Positions 43,403 through 55,827 are shown, numbered from the stretch's first letter. The stretch is 64,000 nt of DNA from Bryum argenteum (GCA_037043015.1 CM073324.1:22150097-22214096); one strand, 5' to 3'. The notes: a model not told the origin generated them from the sequence alone. A program made the numbers and translations.

Positions 43403-44595
43403 TGTCATGATGTGGGCCGTTTAGTAGTTGTGATTATTTATTTAGTGGTGTTTAGTACTAATTTATATGTGGTTAATGTGGGATTGATTTTATGTTGTGG
43501 CTAGGGTTTAGTTTATGTTGAGATCATGATTAGCCTTTGTTTATGTTGATATTAAGGTTGAGAACCGACGTTTGGTTGTTAGATAGAGTAGATATTTAGT
43601 TAGATATTTAGTTGGATAAGGTGGTGCGAAGGAGGCGGCTTGCTATTGGACCGACCAAGGAAGGCTTAAAGTCAACCATGTGGAGGCTTACCATTGGACC
43701 AACCAAGGAAGGCTTAAAGTCAACCATGTGGAGGCTTACCATTGGACCAACCAAGGAAGGCTTAAAGTCAACCATGTGGAGGCTTACCATTGGACCGACC
43801 AAGGAAGGCTTAAAGTCAACCATGTGGAGGCTTACCATTGGACCAACCAAGGAAGGCTTAAAGTCAACCATGTGGAGGCTTACCATTGGACCAACCAAGG
43901 AAGGCTTAAAGTCAACCATGTGGAGGCTTACCATTGGACCAACCAAGGAAGGCTTAAAGTCAACCATGTGGAGGCTTACCATTGGACCGATTAAGGTAAA
44001 ACATCAAGTTGGCGATGTGGAGGCTTCTCATTGGACCAATCTTGCAAAATCCTCTTTGTGTAACCTAATATGTGGTGGTTTCTTATTGGTTAGAGTTTGG
44101 GTGTAGATTAGTATAAATTGGCTAGGAGTTTGGAGTTGGGCATGAACAACAAGTGATTAGTGGGTATGTGTGAGTTGGAGTGGGATTTTGAGTGTCTCTA
44201 AGTATTCTTCAATAATAGAGGTTTAGAAGGTGTTGAGTTTGGTTGGAGGGGTGAGGAGATGCACAAAGCATCTAGCTTGTATCTTCTCTCATGAGCTATA
44301 AAGAGAGCAAACTTTTCATCTTACGTTTTGTGCCGTATCTTTTGCTTGGAGAGGTTTCATGAGGAGAGATTTTAGGAGGTGTTAGAAGGCAAGATATTCT
44401 ACTTGTGAGAGGTGGTTTCATGCAAGGAGCTATTTGGAGCAAGGAGAAATGAAGGCTTGAAGTGGCCGGGAGGTTGTAAAAGTGTTGAATAGGTTGAAGT
44501 GAATAGGTTGATAGAAGATTCACCTCCATAAGTCATACTAACTACCGTACCAAGAAGCCCCGCGCTTACCCGGATGCACAACAATCTTTATGACA
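43403..44595 (+). repeat. Right LTR of the second gypsy element
   Basis: It matches the left LTR but has seven rather than six 48-bp units (~43644-43988) and one extra A near 44047. The order of GACC(G/A)ACC variants in the array differs from the left copy. Confidence 0.92.
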
Positions 44596-44600
44596 ACGTG

Positions 44601-45652
44601 AATGGTCTTTTTGGAACGTGAATGGTCGTTTTGGAAAGGTATGAGAAACCTCCACAACTAACAAAAGGTTTAAATCGCAGAGTGTAAAAATCAATAGATT
44701 GGTGGCTTGATCAACCTAAAATTGACATGAATCCGGCCTCATCCTACATTAGGGGTCAATTAGATCTTAAAACTGTAGGAAAAAAATGAAAATTACAAAA
44801 AAAAATTATTCACAATATAAATGAAAGAATTAGCCTACAAAGGTTTGTAAAATAATCTATTGGATATAGGAAAATATAAGAAATTAGCTAATAGTATTTA
44901 GAATTCTTTCCGAATGCTAGTTTACAATGTGTAAAGATGAGAGGACCTACACATTCACCTAAATTACAGGCATGCTACAACTAATCGGAGTTGCTCTACC
45001 AACAATGACTCTAACACCAAGGTAAGTTGGAGTTGCCTTGCACCAGTAGAATAAGATGAAAGGCCTACGAATGCGGTTTGAATGTTTATGAGACCTTGTT
45101 TCGATTGGTATAACTTATACTTGGAAAAGTACGCAAAGTAGAAAGTTGGTGGATAAAGTAGAGGACACGTGGACAGAGTAGAGAGTAGGAGTGTGTAGGT
45201 ATAGTAAAGAGTGGGTGAGTGAAGTCAAGAGTAGGGAGTGGGTGGGCAAAGTAGTGAATAGGTGAGGAGAGTAGAAAGTGGAGGGGAAGATTAGAGAGTG
45301 GCCAAAGCTCTCGACGAAGTGGAGAGTGGCAAAATAGAGCTTATCGAAGTAGGGAGTAGCGGCAGTAGACAAATTGTTGAACTAAAGAGTGATGAAGGCA
45401 TACCAAGTATTGCGGTGGCAATCTTGAGGGTTTGAAGAAGTCAGCGTAGTAACTATTGGAGTGTCAAGAGGGTTTGATGAAGCCGGTGTAGCAAGTGTTG
45501 GAGTGGCAAGCGGGCTTGATCGAGGAGGCGGGTAGAGTTATTGGAGTGGCGAAAGACTTTGCATCACAAAATAGGCGGATCATAGAAGTAGGTAACCCTA
45601 ATCAACACTCTGAAATTTGAGAGTAATTTTGGTTGTTGTGTTTATATGATAT
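44601..45652. other. Intergenic region with purine-rich low-complexity tract
   Basis: Positions ~45130-45400 are a degenerate repeat of 'agtagagagtgggtg' type. Two copies of 'aacgtgaatggtc' lie near 44596-44630 next to the LTR. No gene was recognised. Confidence 0.4.
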
Positions 45653-48600
45653 CATATAAGAAAACCCTGTTTTTCTTGATGTCTAAATCTGATGTCTGTG
45701 ATGTCTAAATCTAACGCGTTGACATCAAGCAAGTGGATGTCGGACATTTTAACATTCATTACATCAAGTTAAACATCAAAGACATCAAGTTAGACATCTA
45801 AAATTATCTAAAGACATCAGGATTAGATGGTAACTTTAGGAGGGTAAAATGTGTGCCACGTAGGTGACACATCAGCACCATGTGCACGGGCAGTGCCACA
45901 TGGCAACAAAGTACATTTTGATGTGGACTTTTCGGTACTCACGTGGAATGTGATGTAGCGGCGCCAAAATCTTACGCGGACCCGGGAAAATCCGACGTGG
46001 CACTCGCAAAATCCGACGTGGCACCCGGAAAAATGATGTGGCATGCCATGTCAGCAACGTATTGAGGGATTTTAGGGTCAAATGACTTTGCTGTTAGACA
46101 TCACTTTAAACATCAATGTCTCTTGCTTGATGTCCTCAGTGGCTAGGACGATGTCAAGATGGATGTTTCCAGTACCTAGGACGATGTCAAGATTGATGTC
46201 TCTAGTGCGTAGAATGATGTTTAGGTTGATGACCTTCTTAAATTAGTGATGTTTGCTTGAATGTTTGTAGCGACATCCCGTAGGACATCGATGTAAACGT
46301 TTTGTGTTAAGCATGATGTTCGCAACAATGTTACTATTAATGTTTTCTAGGCATATGAAAGGACATCTAGTATGACATTTTTAGATGTTTATATAGTCAT
46401 CAGATTCGTAATCCACACACTGACATAACATCAACAATTAACATTGTTATATCAAAAAGTGTGAGTCAAACATATATTGCTTAGGTCATTAGAACCTCAG
46501 ATAACACAAAACTAGAGTATTTAAAAATACGCCTATCAATCTATCATCAACTACGATATACTACGCACCCACAATCTGAACTCCGGAAGCCCCTCTACTA
46601 CCATTGCTTGTTGTCGATACCTAGACATCTTTGCAGACATCAAGTTAGACATCAAGTTAGACATCATCATAGATATCCTTGCAGACATCATCATAGACAT
46701 CTTCTACAACAAATCAAATATTACAAGTCCTAGAGTTTCTTGTACATGATGCTTTTGAAATCCAGTACCTCTTAAGTAGCAAACCCTAGCCACATGAAGA
46801 AGCAAACCTACTCTTGAGAGCTAGTGGATTTCTACAACTACTATTCTCTTATTGTAATTAACAATTATTCTAAAACTGAATGGAAACAATTTTGAAATCC
46901 TCTACACTTTAAACACCAACTCTTTCAAAAAACTAAGGCAAAAATAAGATTTGTACTTCCACTTAAAGGTCTCATGACCTAACTATGGCGGTGGCAACAA
47001 ACTCTAACCACATGAAGAAGCAAATTTTAGCCTCTACAGTCTAAACACTAACTCCTCAAAAAAATGAAGGCAAAAATGAGCTTTGTGCGGCCTCTAATTC
47101 CACTTAAAGGTCTCATGACCTAACTATTGCGACGGCAGCAAACCCTAGCCGCCTCTGTTCATCCACTGAAGTCGATGAAAATCATCCATGTAGATGATTC
47201 TCGATGTTGTCGTAGATGTCATTTTTGACATCTACATAAACATCATGTTAGACATCTTCATGGACGTCATCTTAGACATCCCTCCAGACATTATTATAGA
47301 CATCTGATGACATTTTTAGGGTTTCAACCACAACACATTAATTATAAAAGGTTTATCGTTTTCCTCCACAACAAATCAAATACGAGATGCTTCAAAGTTC
47401 TTTCCACAACAAAGTACGTATTATAAGTCATAGATTTTCTTCCACAACAAATCAAATAATCTTTATAGATAGAAAAAGTGTGGAATTACAATCATGAGAC
47501 TATTTATAGTCTCCTACGGTGATAGGCTCTCTTTCAAACTCTTAACTACCTTTTATTTCTACCGTAACTAACTTTCCAACTAACTTTCATAATACTAATT
47601 TTATTTTAGAGCTGTCTCCTAAACTATATTAAATAGCTACTTTCATAAATTCATATCTCTTGTAAATTTACTTCAATTTGTATAATATTGGTTGTTGATG
47701 ATAGAGTAGTGTATAATCTTGCCAATAGACTATAATACTCTAATCTATAAGTAATCAATAATATATAATTCCTTCTTGAAGTAAGCCAAAAAATACTTTT
47801 TATTGTTTTTATTTTCTTTTTATCTTTTCTTTGAGTATTCGAGGATTGAGGGTTATCAAAGACAGAGCCTAATCAGATACCCGCGCCAATGGAGGACAAG
47901 CACTGAGAGAAGAAGTTGATATTATTCTTGAGAGACCCTTAAGTACTGTTGCTTTTTGGTAAATGACGTTTAGGAGGATATCGTGCAAAACATCTTCATA
48001 AACATCCCAGTAAACGTCTACGCAGACATTCATGCTTGACCGTAGTTATGGTAAGTTAAGCATCGTGTTAGACATCCGACTAGATGTTGTATGACTATCA
48101 AGTGGTCCGACGTGGAGTTTTCGTTGCCATGTAGATAAAGCACTGTAAATAACTTTTTTAATCTATGTCCACGTGTTTTTTGAGGATTAAATATCCTTGA
48201 AATTACTTTTACTTTGAAATTCTATTTTTCGCCACCATTGTTATTTTATAGATATTATATGATATATATATATATATATATGTTTTTTTAATATTTGAAT
48301 ATTTTTAGATCATAAAAAAAATAAAAATACAAAATTGTAATATTCTAATTTATTTGAATATAATAAAAATTTACAAAATATATTTTTTATTGAAATATAG
48401 TTTTATATTTTAATATTATCTAAAAATAGACCAATGAAAAAATATTGAGAATACATTGAAATTAGTATTTTAAATATTGCCACGTCACATAATAATTTAA
48501 TATTTAAAAAAAAAATCAAAAGTGTGATGTATTTTTTTTTTTTCACTTTTGAAAACCACTGCCCATTCAGCAACTTCTTAAACATTAGAAATGCTTTTTA

Positions 48601-48897
48601 CGTCGTCCACCAGTAAGTTTATGACGTTTTTACCCTGCTGGGCCAAAATCCCTTACCACCGTGGCACTTTGATGTCTTCGGTGATGTTTAGTCAAACATC
48701 AAAAAAACTTAGATTTTTAGACCAACATCCCTAAACATTCCTGTCTCGACATCCTCCAAATCTCTAAGACATCATATTAGACATCCAACAAATCCTGATG
48801 TCCTCTTAGACATCAAAGTATCAACGCGGACATCGTCAGACGTTTTGGATGTCTAGCTTAGACATTAAAAAAAAAAAAACAGGGTTTTCTTATAGTG
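45653..48897. mobile_element. CACTA-type DNA transposon, ~3.2 kb, non-autonomous
   Basis: The right end reads (inverted) CACTATAAGAAAACCCTG and the left end CATATAAGAAAACCCTG, a ~20-bp TIR running into poly-T. The right terminus is canonical CACTA. The left appears to have lost one C. Both flanks of the element are dense with gatgtctaa / ttagacatc motifs in both orientations, the hallmark of CACTA subterminal arrays bound by TnpA-like proteins. No transposase ORF is present. A GC-rich block with repeated 'acgtggca' lies at 45850-46060. GAT follows the right end but is two bases away on the left, so the duplication is not proven. Confidence 0.72.
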
Positions 48898-49174
48898 GAT
48901 AGTTGTACCTTTCCCTTCATCAGAAGCTCAAGCTACTACAATAAGCACAATTACTATTTAGATGTATAACTGTATGACTTTAGGGTAGAACAACTCGTTA
49001 AATCTTAAGTCTTGTGTTGTTTCAGATTTGTATTGTAGAGAGCAAATATGAAATTTCATGTAGTTCAAAAGGTCACTCAAATGGCTGCGACTCAATCCAT
49101 TACACCTTAAACTTTTCATGTGGGAAGCATGTTAGAGAAGGATTGCAACTCTACTACTAAACTTAATTCTTTTC
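48898..49174. other. Flank of the CACTA element
   Basis: Nothing recognised in this short stretch. Confidence 0.4.
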
Positions 49175-49699
49175 ATGATTGAAATGTTTATGCAGTATGG
49201 AGCATGTGGAAGGCAATTTCAACACACATCCAAGACATACGGAGCCGATGGGAGGCACCTCCAATATACGCGAAGGACAACAATTATCTCACCAACTTAT
49301 TGCGAGCCTTCATCGAATGAGTGTGTGAATGTTCTCAATCACGTTATGATCCATCAGTCTAATTTTGTAAGTACCGAAGCAGTCAAGGAAGCAAAGTTGG
49401 CTTTGTGGGAAGGGCTCCAAAGTTCTCCGCTTGGCTTGAGCAAGGCTCTACACCTTTGGTTATCGGAAGTGGAGTATGTGGTTGAACCACAAAACACGAA
49501 GTTCAAAGTCTTGCTTCGCTCCACAAAGCCAAGAAGCTTTGGAATTAATTTAGGTGAGTGTGCTACATTGCAAGATGTAAGTGAGATAAAAGCGGCCCTT
49601 CTTGCTTGTGAGGCTGACTTTGCAAAAACAATTAGACTCTATGTCGCAAAGATGGGAGCCCCAGCTCAAAGCTTCTTAAACCTAGATATGCATAATTAG
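49175..49699 (+). CDS. Unrecognised ORF (174 codons), hypothetical
   Basis: The frame has a low-complexity start, then a regular helical region (STEAVKEAKLALWEGLQ, LSKALHLWLSEVEYVVE, EIKAALLACEADFAKTI) that looks more protein-like than chance AT-rich ORFs. A GTAAGT at ~49367 could be a splice donor that would shorten it. No family was recognised. It may be a fragment of a transposon or host gene. Confidence 0.3.
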   Translation: MIEMFMQYGACGRQFQHTSKTYGADGRHLQYTRRTTIISPTYCEPSSNECVNVLNHVMIHQSNFVSTEAVKEAKLALWEGLQSSPLGLSKALHLWLSEVEYVVEPQNTKFKVLLRSTKPRSFGINLGECATLQDVSEIKAALLACEADFAKTIRLYVAKMGAPAQSFLNLDMHN

Positions 49700-49703
49700 C
49701 CTC

Positions 49704-50060
49704 ATGAGCACCCAATCCACACTCCGTGATGTACCTACTGCAAAGAGTACTTCTAAGAAGCCTTCCATCATCAAGAAGTACTGCAGCTGTTGTAAGGTGT
49801 GTTTCTATTCCACTTTTAAACATGCATCAGTTTTAGCTCAAGGTAATTATTCAGATTCAACTTGGGAATCCTATTTCTTCTATTTCGGATCAATTTTCTT
49901 ATTCCTTGTACATGCAAGTTATGGAAGAATCCCCGAAAGTACTTCTTGCCACCGCCATGTGCACACCGAGTGTACTTTGAAAAACAGGGAGCTTTATTTA
50001 CGTCGACATGTTCAAACTGGTGAGTTGACTTGTAATTTTCCACTCATTGCACACATGTAA
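49704..50060 (+). CDS. Unrecognised ORF with Cys cluster
   Basis: It starts five bases after the previous stop. The first ~30 residues end in KKYCSCCK at a possible GTGTGT donor. The remainder is hydrophobic AT-rich translation. It may belong with the preceding ORF. No family assigned. Confidence 0.2.
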   Translation: MSTQSTLRDVPTAKSTSKKPSIIKKYCSCCKVCFYSTFKHASVLAQGNYSDSTWESYFFYFGSIFLFLVHASYGRIPESTSCHRHVHTECTLKNRELYLRRHVQTGELTCNFPLIAHM

Positions 50061-50187
50061 TTGAATCGTGTAATGCAACATCAAATGAAACATCAAATGA
50101 AACATTCTGAACGTTGGAGCATGCATGTTCTAAACTAGTGAAGTATGTGTCCGTTCGATTCAAAGGTATGGAACCCTCCTTCTATAA

Positions 50188-50526
50188 GTGATGATTCCCA
50201 ACTTGCTCTCACTCATCAAGGAGTTCGTCAACGAGATTGGAGCAGAGCACAAACATGCTCTGCAGGGAACCAAGGTGATGAAGCTTCCTAACGGCCGAGA
50301 GTTGGGCGTAGTAATGGAAGTGATTCTAAAGATTCTTGTGGGAGCGAAGACGGAGTTTTTGCTCTCCCTCTCTAAAGTCATCGCCATGATGAAACTCGAG
50401 CTTACGATGGAAGCACGTCTTGTGAACTTCAAGCAGTGGACCACGATTTTCGATGGCGCTCTCTTGTATCTCAAAACAGGTACCCATTCCTCTCAACCAA
50501 CATGTATGAAATACGACATGAGTTAA
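50188..50526 (+). CDS. Unrecognised exon-like ORF
   Basis: About 95 residues (LLSLIKEFVNEIGAEHKHAL, VVMEVILKILVGAKTEFLLS, FKQWTTIFDGALLYLKT) form regular amphipathic helices and end at CAG|GTACCC, a plausible splice donor at ~50479. No family recognised and no downstream exon identified. Confidence 0.3.
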   Translation: MMIPNLLSLIKEFVNEIGAEHKHALQGTKVMKLPNGRELGVVMEVILKILVGAKTEFLLSLSKVIAMMKLELTMEARLVNFKQWTTIFDGALLYLKTGTHSSQPTCMKYDMS

Positions 50527-50539
50527 TAGATACGAAAGT

Positions 50540-52425
50540 GTATATTGGGAAAGATATTATGGCAATTCTAACTGGAGATTCCAAGATATGATGCAGAATG
50601 TCAAGTGAGAGGTCGATCAAAGGAGGTCGTGAAATGAGTATCATTGAAGGGCGTACGAATATCTTGTGCAACTTCAAAGGTGGACATGGCCACAGGGCGA
50701 TGAAATTATGCTTAGAGATTGCAAAGTTGAGTTAATAATATTGATATTGGACTATTAAGAGTAATAGTACATGCACTGTAGCACCTCAAAATCCTTGCGG
50801 TATTCCCTTCAAGTGTTGAAATGCTTAGCATTACATGAACTCATAATTAATACTAAATTATTTCATGATATGAATTGTAATCTATGTCTTTTTATTTGCA
50901 TGTCGAATGTGAAATCTGATGGAGTTTTAGGAGATGATTCATTGTGATAGTAATGCATAGAGTAGATTTAAAAACTGAAGGTGCAGGCATCATAACAGTC
51001 AAAGAACCCTACACAAAATTCAAGCAGTATGGTCAACTCTTAGAAATGAAGGTTTACAAGTCACCTACACTTTTATTGAATCGTCAATATGTTCTGTTCG
51101 ACTTTCTTCACAACTCTACATTACGTGCAATTGTGGATGTCATTTTCATAGTAGAATTTCTACTTAGATGAATCCCAACAAATATTTTATTCATGGAGGA
51201 AGTAGAAGTAGAGTGTGGTACAATGAGCAGGGTCAAGGGCCATAAAGTTCTAACCTTTCATGACTGTAACTTTCTAAGAGGTTCATGGCAAGCTACATTG
51301 CATACTCTAGAATATCATTTGCCGTTCAACTTTTAATCATGTTCATGTTTTACTCGTGTATTATTATTTAGGTGACCAATCAAGTAACAATGCTTGTAGG
51401 TTCAATCTAAGTAGCCCAGCTGGGTGTAAGACTAAATGGACTTAGTGTTTAGTATACTTTACATTAACAATGTCATTGAGAGATTAGAGTCATATTCATA
51501 ACTAAGAAGTATTTCTCAACCAAAGTTGAGAATGGACAAGTTGCAAGTGGAATAGTTGCAAAAGCGGGTAGATTAGCAATAATGTTAATTCTATAGCCAT
51601 GGTCTTCCTCATCCTCTTATACAACACATAAGTTTAAATAAAGTACCAAAATCTTATTCTTAGAAATTTGTGAAAAAGAGAATTTTCAAATTTTCAAATT
51701 TTTGCTAATCATTGGTGCTCTTGTTTTGGATTAGGATCATATAAAGTGGACAAGTGGTTGGTGGTGAGTGAGGACTACATGGTTACACGTGTCGTGTGCC
51801 TGACTCACAAGCGTTATGATGAAATTTTATAGTTATATTGTTGAGATAGTATATTTGAAATTTGATTATTTGCAACGGATTTTTTTCAACTTCTAGACGA
51901 CGATGGTTGGTTTTTGTGCCTTGGAGTTTACGTCTGGTTTGTCATACTTGTTGTACCTTCATATGAATAGCAAGACATACAAAATAACATTCTTCGTGGG
52001 TATGGGTGTCAGTGGATTGTATATATAATTGTATATATAATTGGATTGTATATATAATTGTACAGTGCATGGTATTTTCAAAGATTGAATACAAAAAGTC
52101 AATCAAAACTCATGTCACATCACGACTCGTTGACTCCAGTGGTTGATACCACTCATGCTTTACTCCTTGGATATACAAGAGATTGCTAGTATAGCATGAA
52201 TACACTAGCTTTGGCACAACATGTGCTATGGCTAAGTCACGCACCACCTGCATTTGCATCAATAGTAAACGGATCTAGGTCATACATTGGTGCCTTAAGG
52301 CTCCTTGGTAGGGTGCTAGTGATCGACTTGGGAACAAGTTCTTTGCCATACATATTTTCCATATTCAAATAAACTCAAGGGCATCTTCGCCACCTTGGCA
52401 CTAAACTATGAGGCACTTCTAATAA
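50540..52425. other. AT-rich intergenic region
   Basis: A short tandem 'ttggattgtatatataattgta' lies near 52012-52065. No gene recognised. Confidence 0.4.
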
Positions 52426-52429
52426 TAGA

Positions 52430-52630
52430 GTTGTCCAACTCTAGTTCACTTGTTCTTAATTTGGTGTTGTCTAGCGCCTATTATGTCCTCAAGTTGTCTA
52501 ACTTAAGTTCTCATAAACCCATCTTGGTGTTGTCTGACTCCATTCTTTTCAGCACTAGATATAGAGTTGTCTAACTCCAATGCATATGTTCTCAATCTAG
52601 GGTTGTTTACCCCCAATTGTTGTTAGCTTA
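52430..52630. repeat. Degenerate tandem repeat 'gttgtctaactcc'
   Basis: Three or four units of ~65 bp each carry 'gttgtc(t/c)aact' and 'gttctcaatctaggg'-like segments. No coding function is apparent. Confidence 0.5.
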
Positions 52631-52754
52631 CACTATGGTAAATTGTCATCCACTCACAAGGATAGTATTCATCCATAATACATTGTAGTACATTACACTT
52701 AGAGTTGAAAGGCCTTAATTTTGCGACAAACTTTTAAGAATGTCTTCTTTCAAT

Positions 52755-53188
52755 AACCTCAATTCCGTTAAAATGGCACAATTCCTTGTGCCATATTGCC
52801 AAAGCCATGTTGTGCCAATTTGGTCGCATTTCTGAAACGTGCCATTTTACCGGCATATTTTTGAACTCAAAATCTCAAAGATTTATGCTTGCAAAATGGC
52901 ATATTTTTTTATATCACCCACATCTTCCATTATATCAACAAATTTCTGTAATATCATCAAAAATTCCATAATATCACACTATTTGATGAATTTTGACCTT
53001 CAAATTCTGTCGAAGGGCAATTTTTTCTCAACGGCCGCTCAGAAATATCTCTGGTTTTGAGCGGCCACTCAGAAAAATTTGCTCTATTATGTCAAAAAAT
53101 GACAAAAACGAGTGTTGTTTTTTTCATTTTTTCCACCTTAAATCGTGCCATTTTACCAGAATATTGCCAAATTAACGGAATTGAGGTT
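52755..53188. mobile_element. MITE with AACCTCAATT ends, copy 2 (434 bp)
   Basis: AACCTCAATTCCGTTAA at the left and its inverse at 53172-53188 form the TIR. The next bases also pair (aatggca / tttggca). The flanks share TCAATA on both sides of the outer bases. The ends match the 167-bp element at 15138-15304, so these are two members of one family. Confidence 0.7.
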
Positions 53189-53910
53189 CAATACAAGGTG
53201 CAAAACTTTCAAACTTTGAAAATCTGAACAGAGAAGTGACACCCTACAACATTGTCTATGTGTACAAAAATAAAACTTCAAAAGAAACTTAAAATCTCAA
53301 CCCTTGGTGGATTTTTGAATTTTTTAAAGTTTTATTCAATTGATTTTGGACAGATTATGGGACATATAAGCATACATGTAGATTTGGGCAAATTTCAACA
53401 CACCATAATAGGGTTTTCAAATATTGAGAGTGAAAATTTCCTAAAGTGTGTGGAATTTCAAAGCATAAAATAATGGTCTTGTTGGAACGTACGGAAGAAC
53501 CCTAGAATTAAGAAAAAGTTTCAACGTCATAGGGTCGAAATCTCATTGTTGATACTCAAGATATAATGATGTCTTTAAAGGGAAAAGACCCTTGGGCATT
53601 TGGGGGTTCAACATCAACATAGCCCTAACTTACTCCCTTATTCATAAAATCGGAGTATCATTAGTTTCTCATAGGTATTGATAGTAAGTTTTACAACACC
53701 AAGAAAACCTCACCATGATTGTGTTTAAAGGCTTGTTGTGAACAATCTATAATTCCAAACAAGATTTTGTAAAGTAAATGTGGTTTTCATTTTAACAAAT
53801 TTTTGAAAAATAAATAAATAATAAAAATAAAATATAAATATATATATAACAAGGAGGCTTCTCTTCATATGAACACAACATCATGGCTATATGGTAATAT
53901 GGTCATATCA
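53189..53910. other. AT-rich intergenic region
   Basis: No gene or clear repeat recognised. Confidence 0.4.
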
Positions 53911-53914
53911 TATG

Positions 53915-54202
53915 GTGAAACCACCTATCGTCGTGCACTTAAGGAAAATTGAGGGAATCTTTATACTTGTAAAGAGAAATGAGTGGGTTACTATTTTTTA
54001 GGGATGAGGAATAGGAAAAGACTCACTTTCCCTATTTTTGTGGTTTTTAAAAAAACACACATAATTAAATACAATTTTTAGAAGCAGTAGCCTAAAGGCG
54101 GGCACCCTAATTATGTTTACATGAGGTACATGCAAGGGAGGTAAGATCTTTATGAAAGAAAGAATCGCATTTAGGTAGGTGCCCGCTTATAGGTGGTTTC
54201 AC
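53915..54202. mobile_element. Small TIR element (288 bp) with GGTGAAACCACC ends
   Basis: GGTGAAACCACCTAT and its exact inverse at 54188-54202 bound the element, with ATAT on both outer sides. A second internal inverted pair (gcgggcacc / ggtgcccgc) occurs near 54098 and 54175. No transposase. Confidence 0.6.
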
Positions 54203-54698
54203 CATATCTCTACTGAATGAAGTGTGATGAAGGAGGTTGAAAACTTAGGTGTCAGGTTTTCAATAATGCAGCCGTCTCCTCTTTGTCTCGCATGTGTATT
54301 GACACCTTCCAAGACGAAAAAAACAATTCTCTACCACAAATTAATGAACCTCTACAGATAAAGAAGAAAATGTCGTTGAAAGTAGAAGGTGATGCAAGTA
54401 ACTGCCGTATGGTGAGAGGGCCGGCATATGCACGCATTTTCTTCATAGAGCTTTCTTCACATATATCCAATGGTGAAGGTTAATCTGCGCGCATCCTGCA
54501 ACTAAATCCCGAAAATGTAAGCAGAAATTTGCGCTTAAAATCGTCACAAAACATAGTTGAGTCTGTTACTGATGAGACAAATGATAATATGTACCATTCG
54601 TTATCTCTTAAGAGGCTCTTTATAAACACCTGAGAGTAATTTAGAGCGGATCAAGATTCCATTTGATGAATGTAAAAAACAAGAACAATGGAAATAAC

Positions 54699-54852
54699 AC
54701 ATATTTCGTTATAATGAGAATATTCAAATTATCAAATCAATGACAATTGAGCTTGAGTTGAGCCGAATGTACTTTGTGGGTACATTTATCTCGACTCGAG
54801 CTAAACTCTCATTTCTCAAAATCAATGAATATTACCATTATAACGAAATACG
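54699..54852. repeat. ~75-bp-arm imperfect palindrome
   Basis: The left arm starts ATATTTCGTTATAATG and runs to 'ccgaatgtac'. The right arm is its inverse with scattered mismatches, ending at 'cattataacgaaatacg'. It could be a small foldback element or hairpin RNA source. Confidence 0.65.
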
Positions 54853-55164
54853 TTTTAAATCACAAGATTTCAAGCACTACCGACAATACATAGAACGACC
54901 TACCTAAATGCACTTATAGCCATTCTTCAAGTTTTTGAGCATCTTGTTGGGTGCCTCCACATAATCTCCTCTTGACATGCAGTCCTAAAACTTTACAAGA
55001 ATCCGCAACTGCAGATATGATGATCTGTAATGATCAAATAGGGAAGCTATTGATAAGAATGTTGAAAGTACTTATCATAGCGCAAACTAAGTACAAACAA
55101 TGCACACGGGCTGACCTAAACAAGGATCAAGCACACAGATCGACCCATAAACACCATACCTACA

Positions 55165-55475
55165 CATAGACTAAGCTAAGTAAGGACCAAACACCAAATT
55201 GACCCAAGTAAGGACCAAACACCCAAACTGGCCCAAGTAAGGACCAAACACCCAAACTAACCTAAGTAAGGACCAAACACCCGGACTAACCTAAGTAAGG
55301 ACCAAACACCCGGACTAACCTAAGTAAGGACCAAACACCCGGACTAATCTAAGTAAGGACCAAACACCCGGACTGACCCAAGTAAGGACTAAACACCCAA
55401 ACTGACCCAAGTAAGGACCAAACACCCGGACTAACCTAAGTAAGGACCAAACACCCGGACTGACCCAAGTCACCA
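55165..55475. repeat. 29-bp minisatellite, about ten units
   Basis: The unit reads 'aagtaaggaccaaacaccc' + 'ggact(a/g)acct/c'. Units differ at a few positions (cggactaac / aaactgac). The long minus-strand ORF through it is repeat translation. Confidence 0.85.
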
Positions 55476-55827
55476 TACCTACACATCGATCACCCAAGCA
55501 ACGAGACGACAACGACCCAAGCACCCAGACGACAACGACTCACGCACTCGGAAGACGTCGGACGGACTCGACTTGACGACGTGATGTGGACCACTGACAA
55601 GAATTGACCAAGACTAGCGATGTAGTTAGCAACTACCAGGGCGCTACGCAGTGCATGTCATAAGACATCGCTTGATTACGAATGATTATTAACAATAATT
55701 ATACAGAAAGACCCCATCGATGAAGAGCCATCGCATTTCATTGCTATGTTTGCCGTTAATCTGCATTTACACATAGAGTCAAGATCCGCTTCGTACCCGC
55801 TTTTTATTTCAATCATAATTATTACGA

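Larger units (their letters stand above)
36399..44595 (+). mobile_element. Second Ty3/gypsy LTR retrotransposon (8.2 kb), frameshifted
   Basis: LTRs at 36399-37542 (1144 bp) and 43403-44595 (1193 bp) begin TGTC(G/A)T and end A(C/T)GACA, giving short terminal inverted repeats. The flanks share ACGT (or AACGT if the terminal A is counted as duplicated). Internal order is gag, zinc knuckle, protease, RT, RNase H, integrase, with no chromodomain. A purine tract (agaaggggtgga) abuts the right LTR. The coding region changes frame several times although the LTRs are almost identical outside the tandem array. Confidence 0.93.

Noticed and set aside
45115..45372. 85-codon minus-strand ORF
   Set aside because: It is low-complexity translation of a purine-rich degenerate repeat.
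55315..55524. Minus-strand ORF rich in RVFGPYLGQFG-like repeats
   Set aside because: It is translation of the 29-bp minisatellite.
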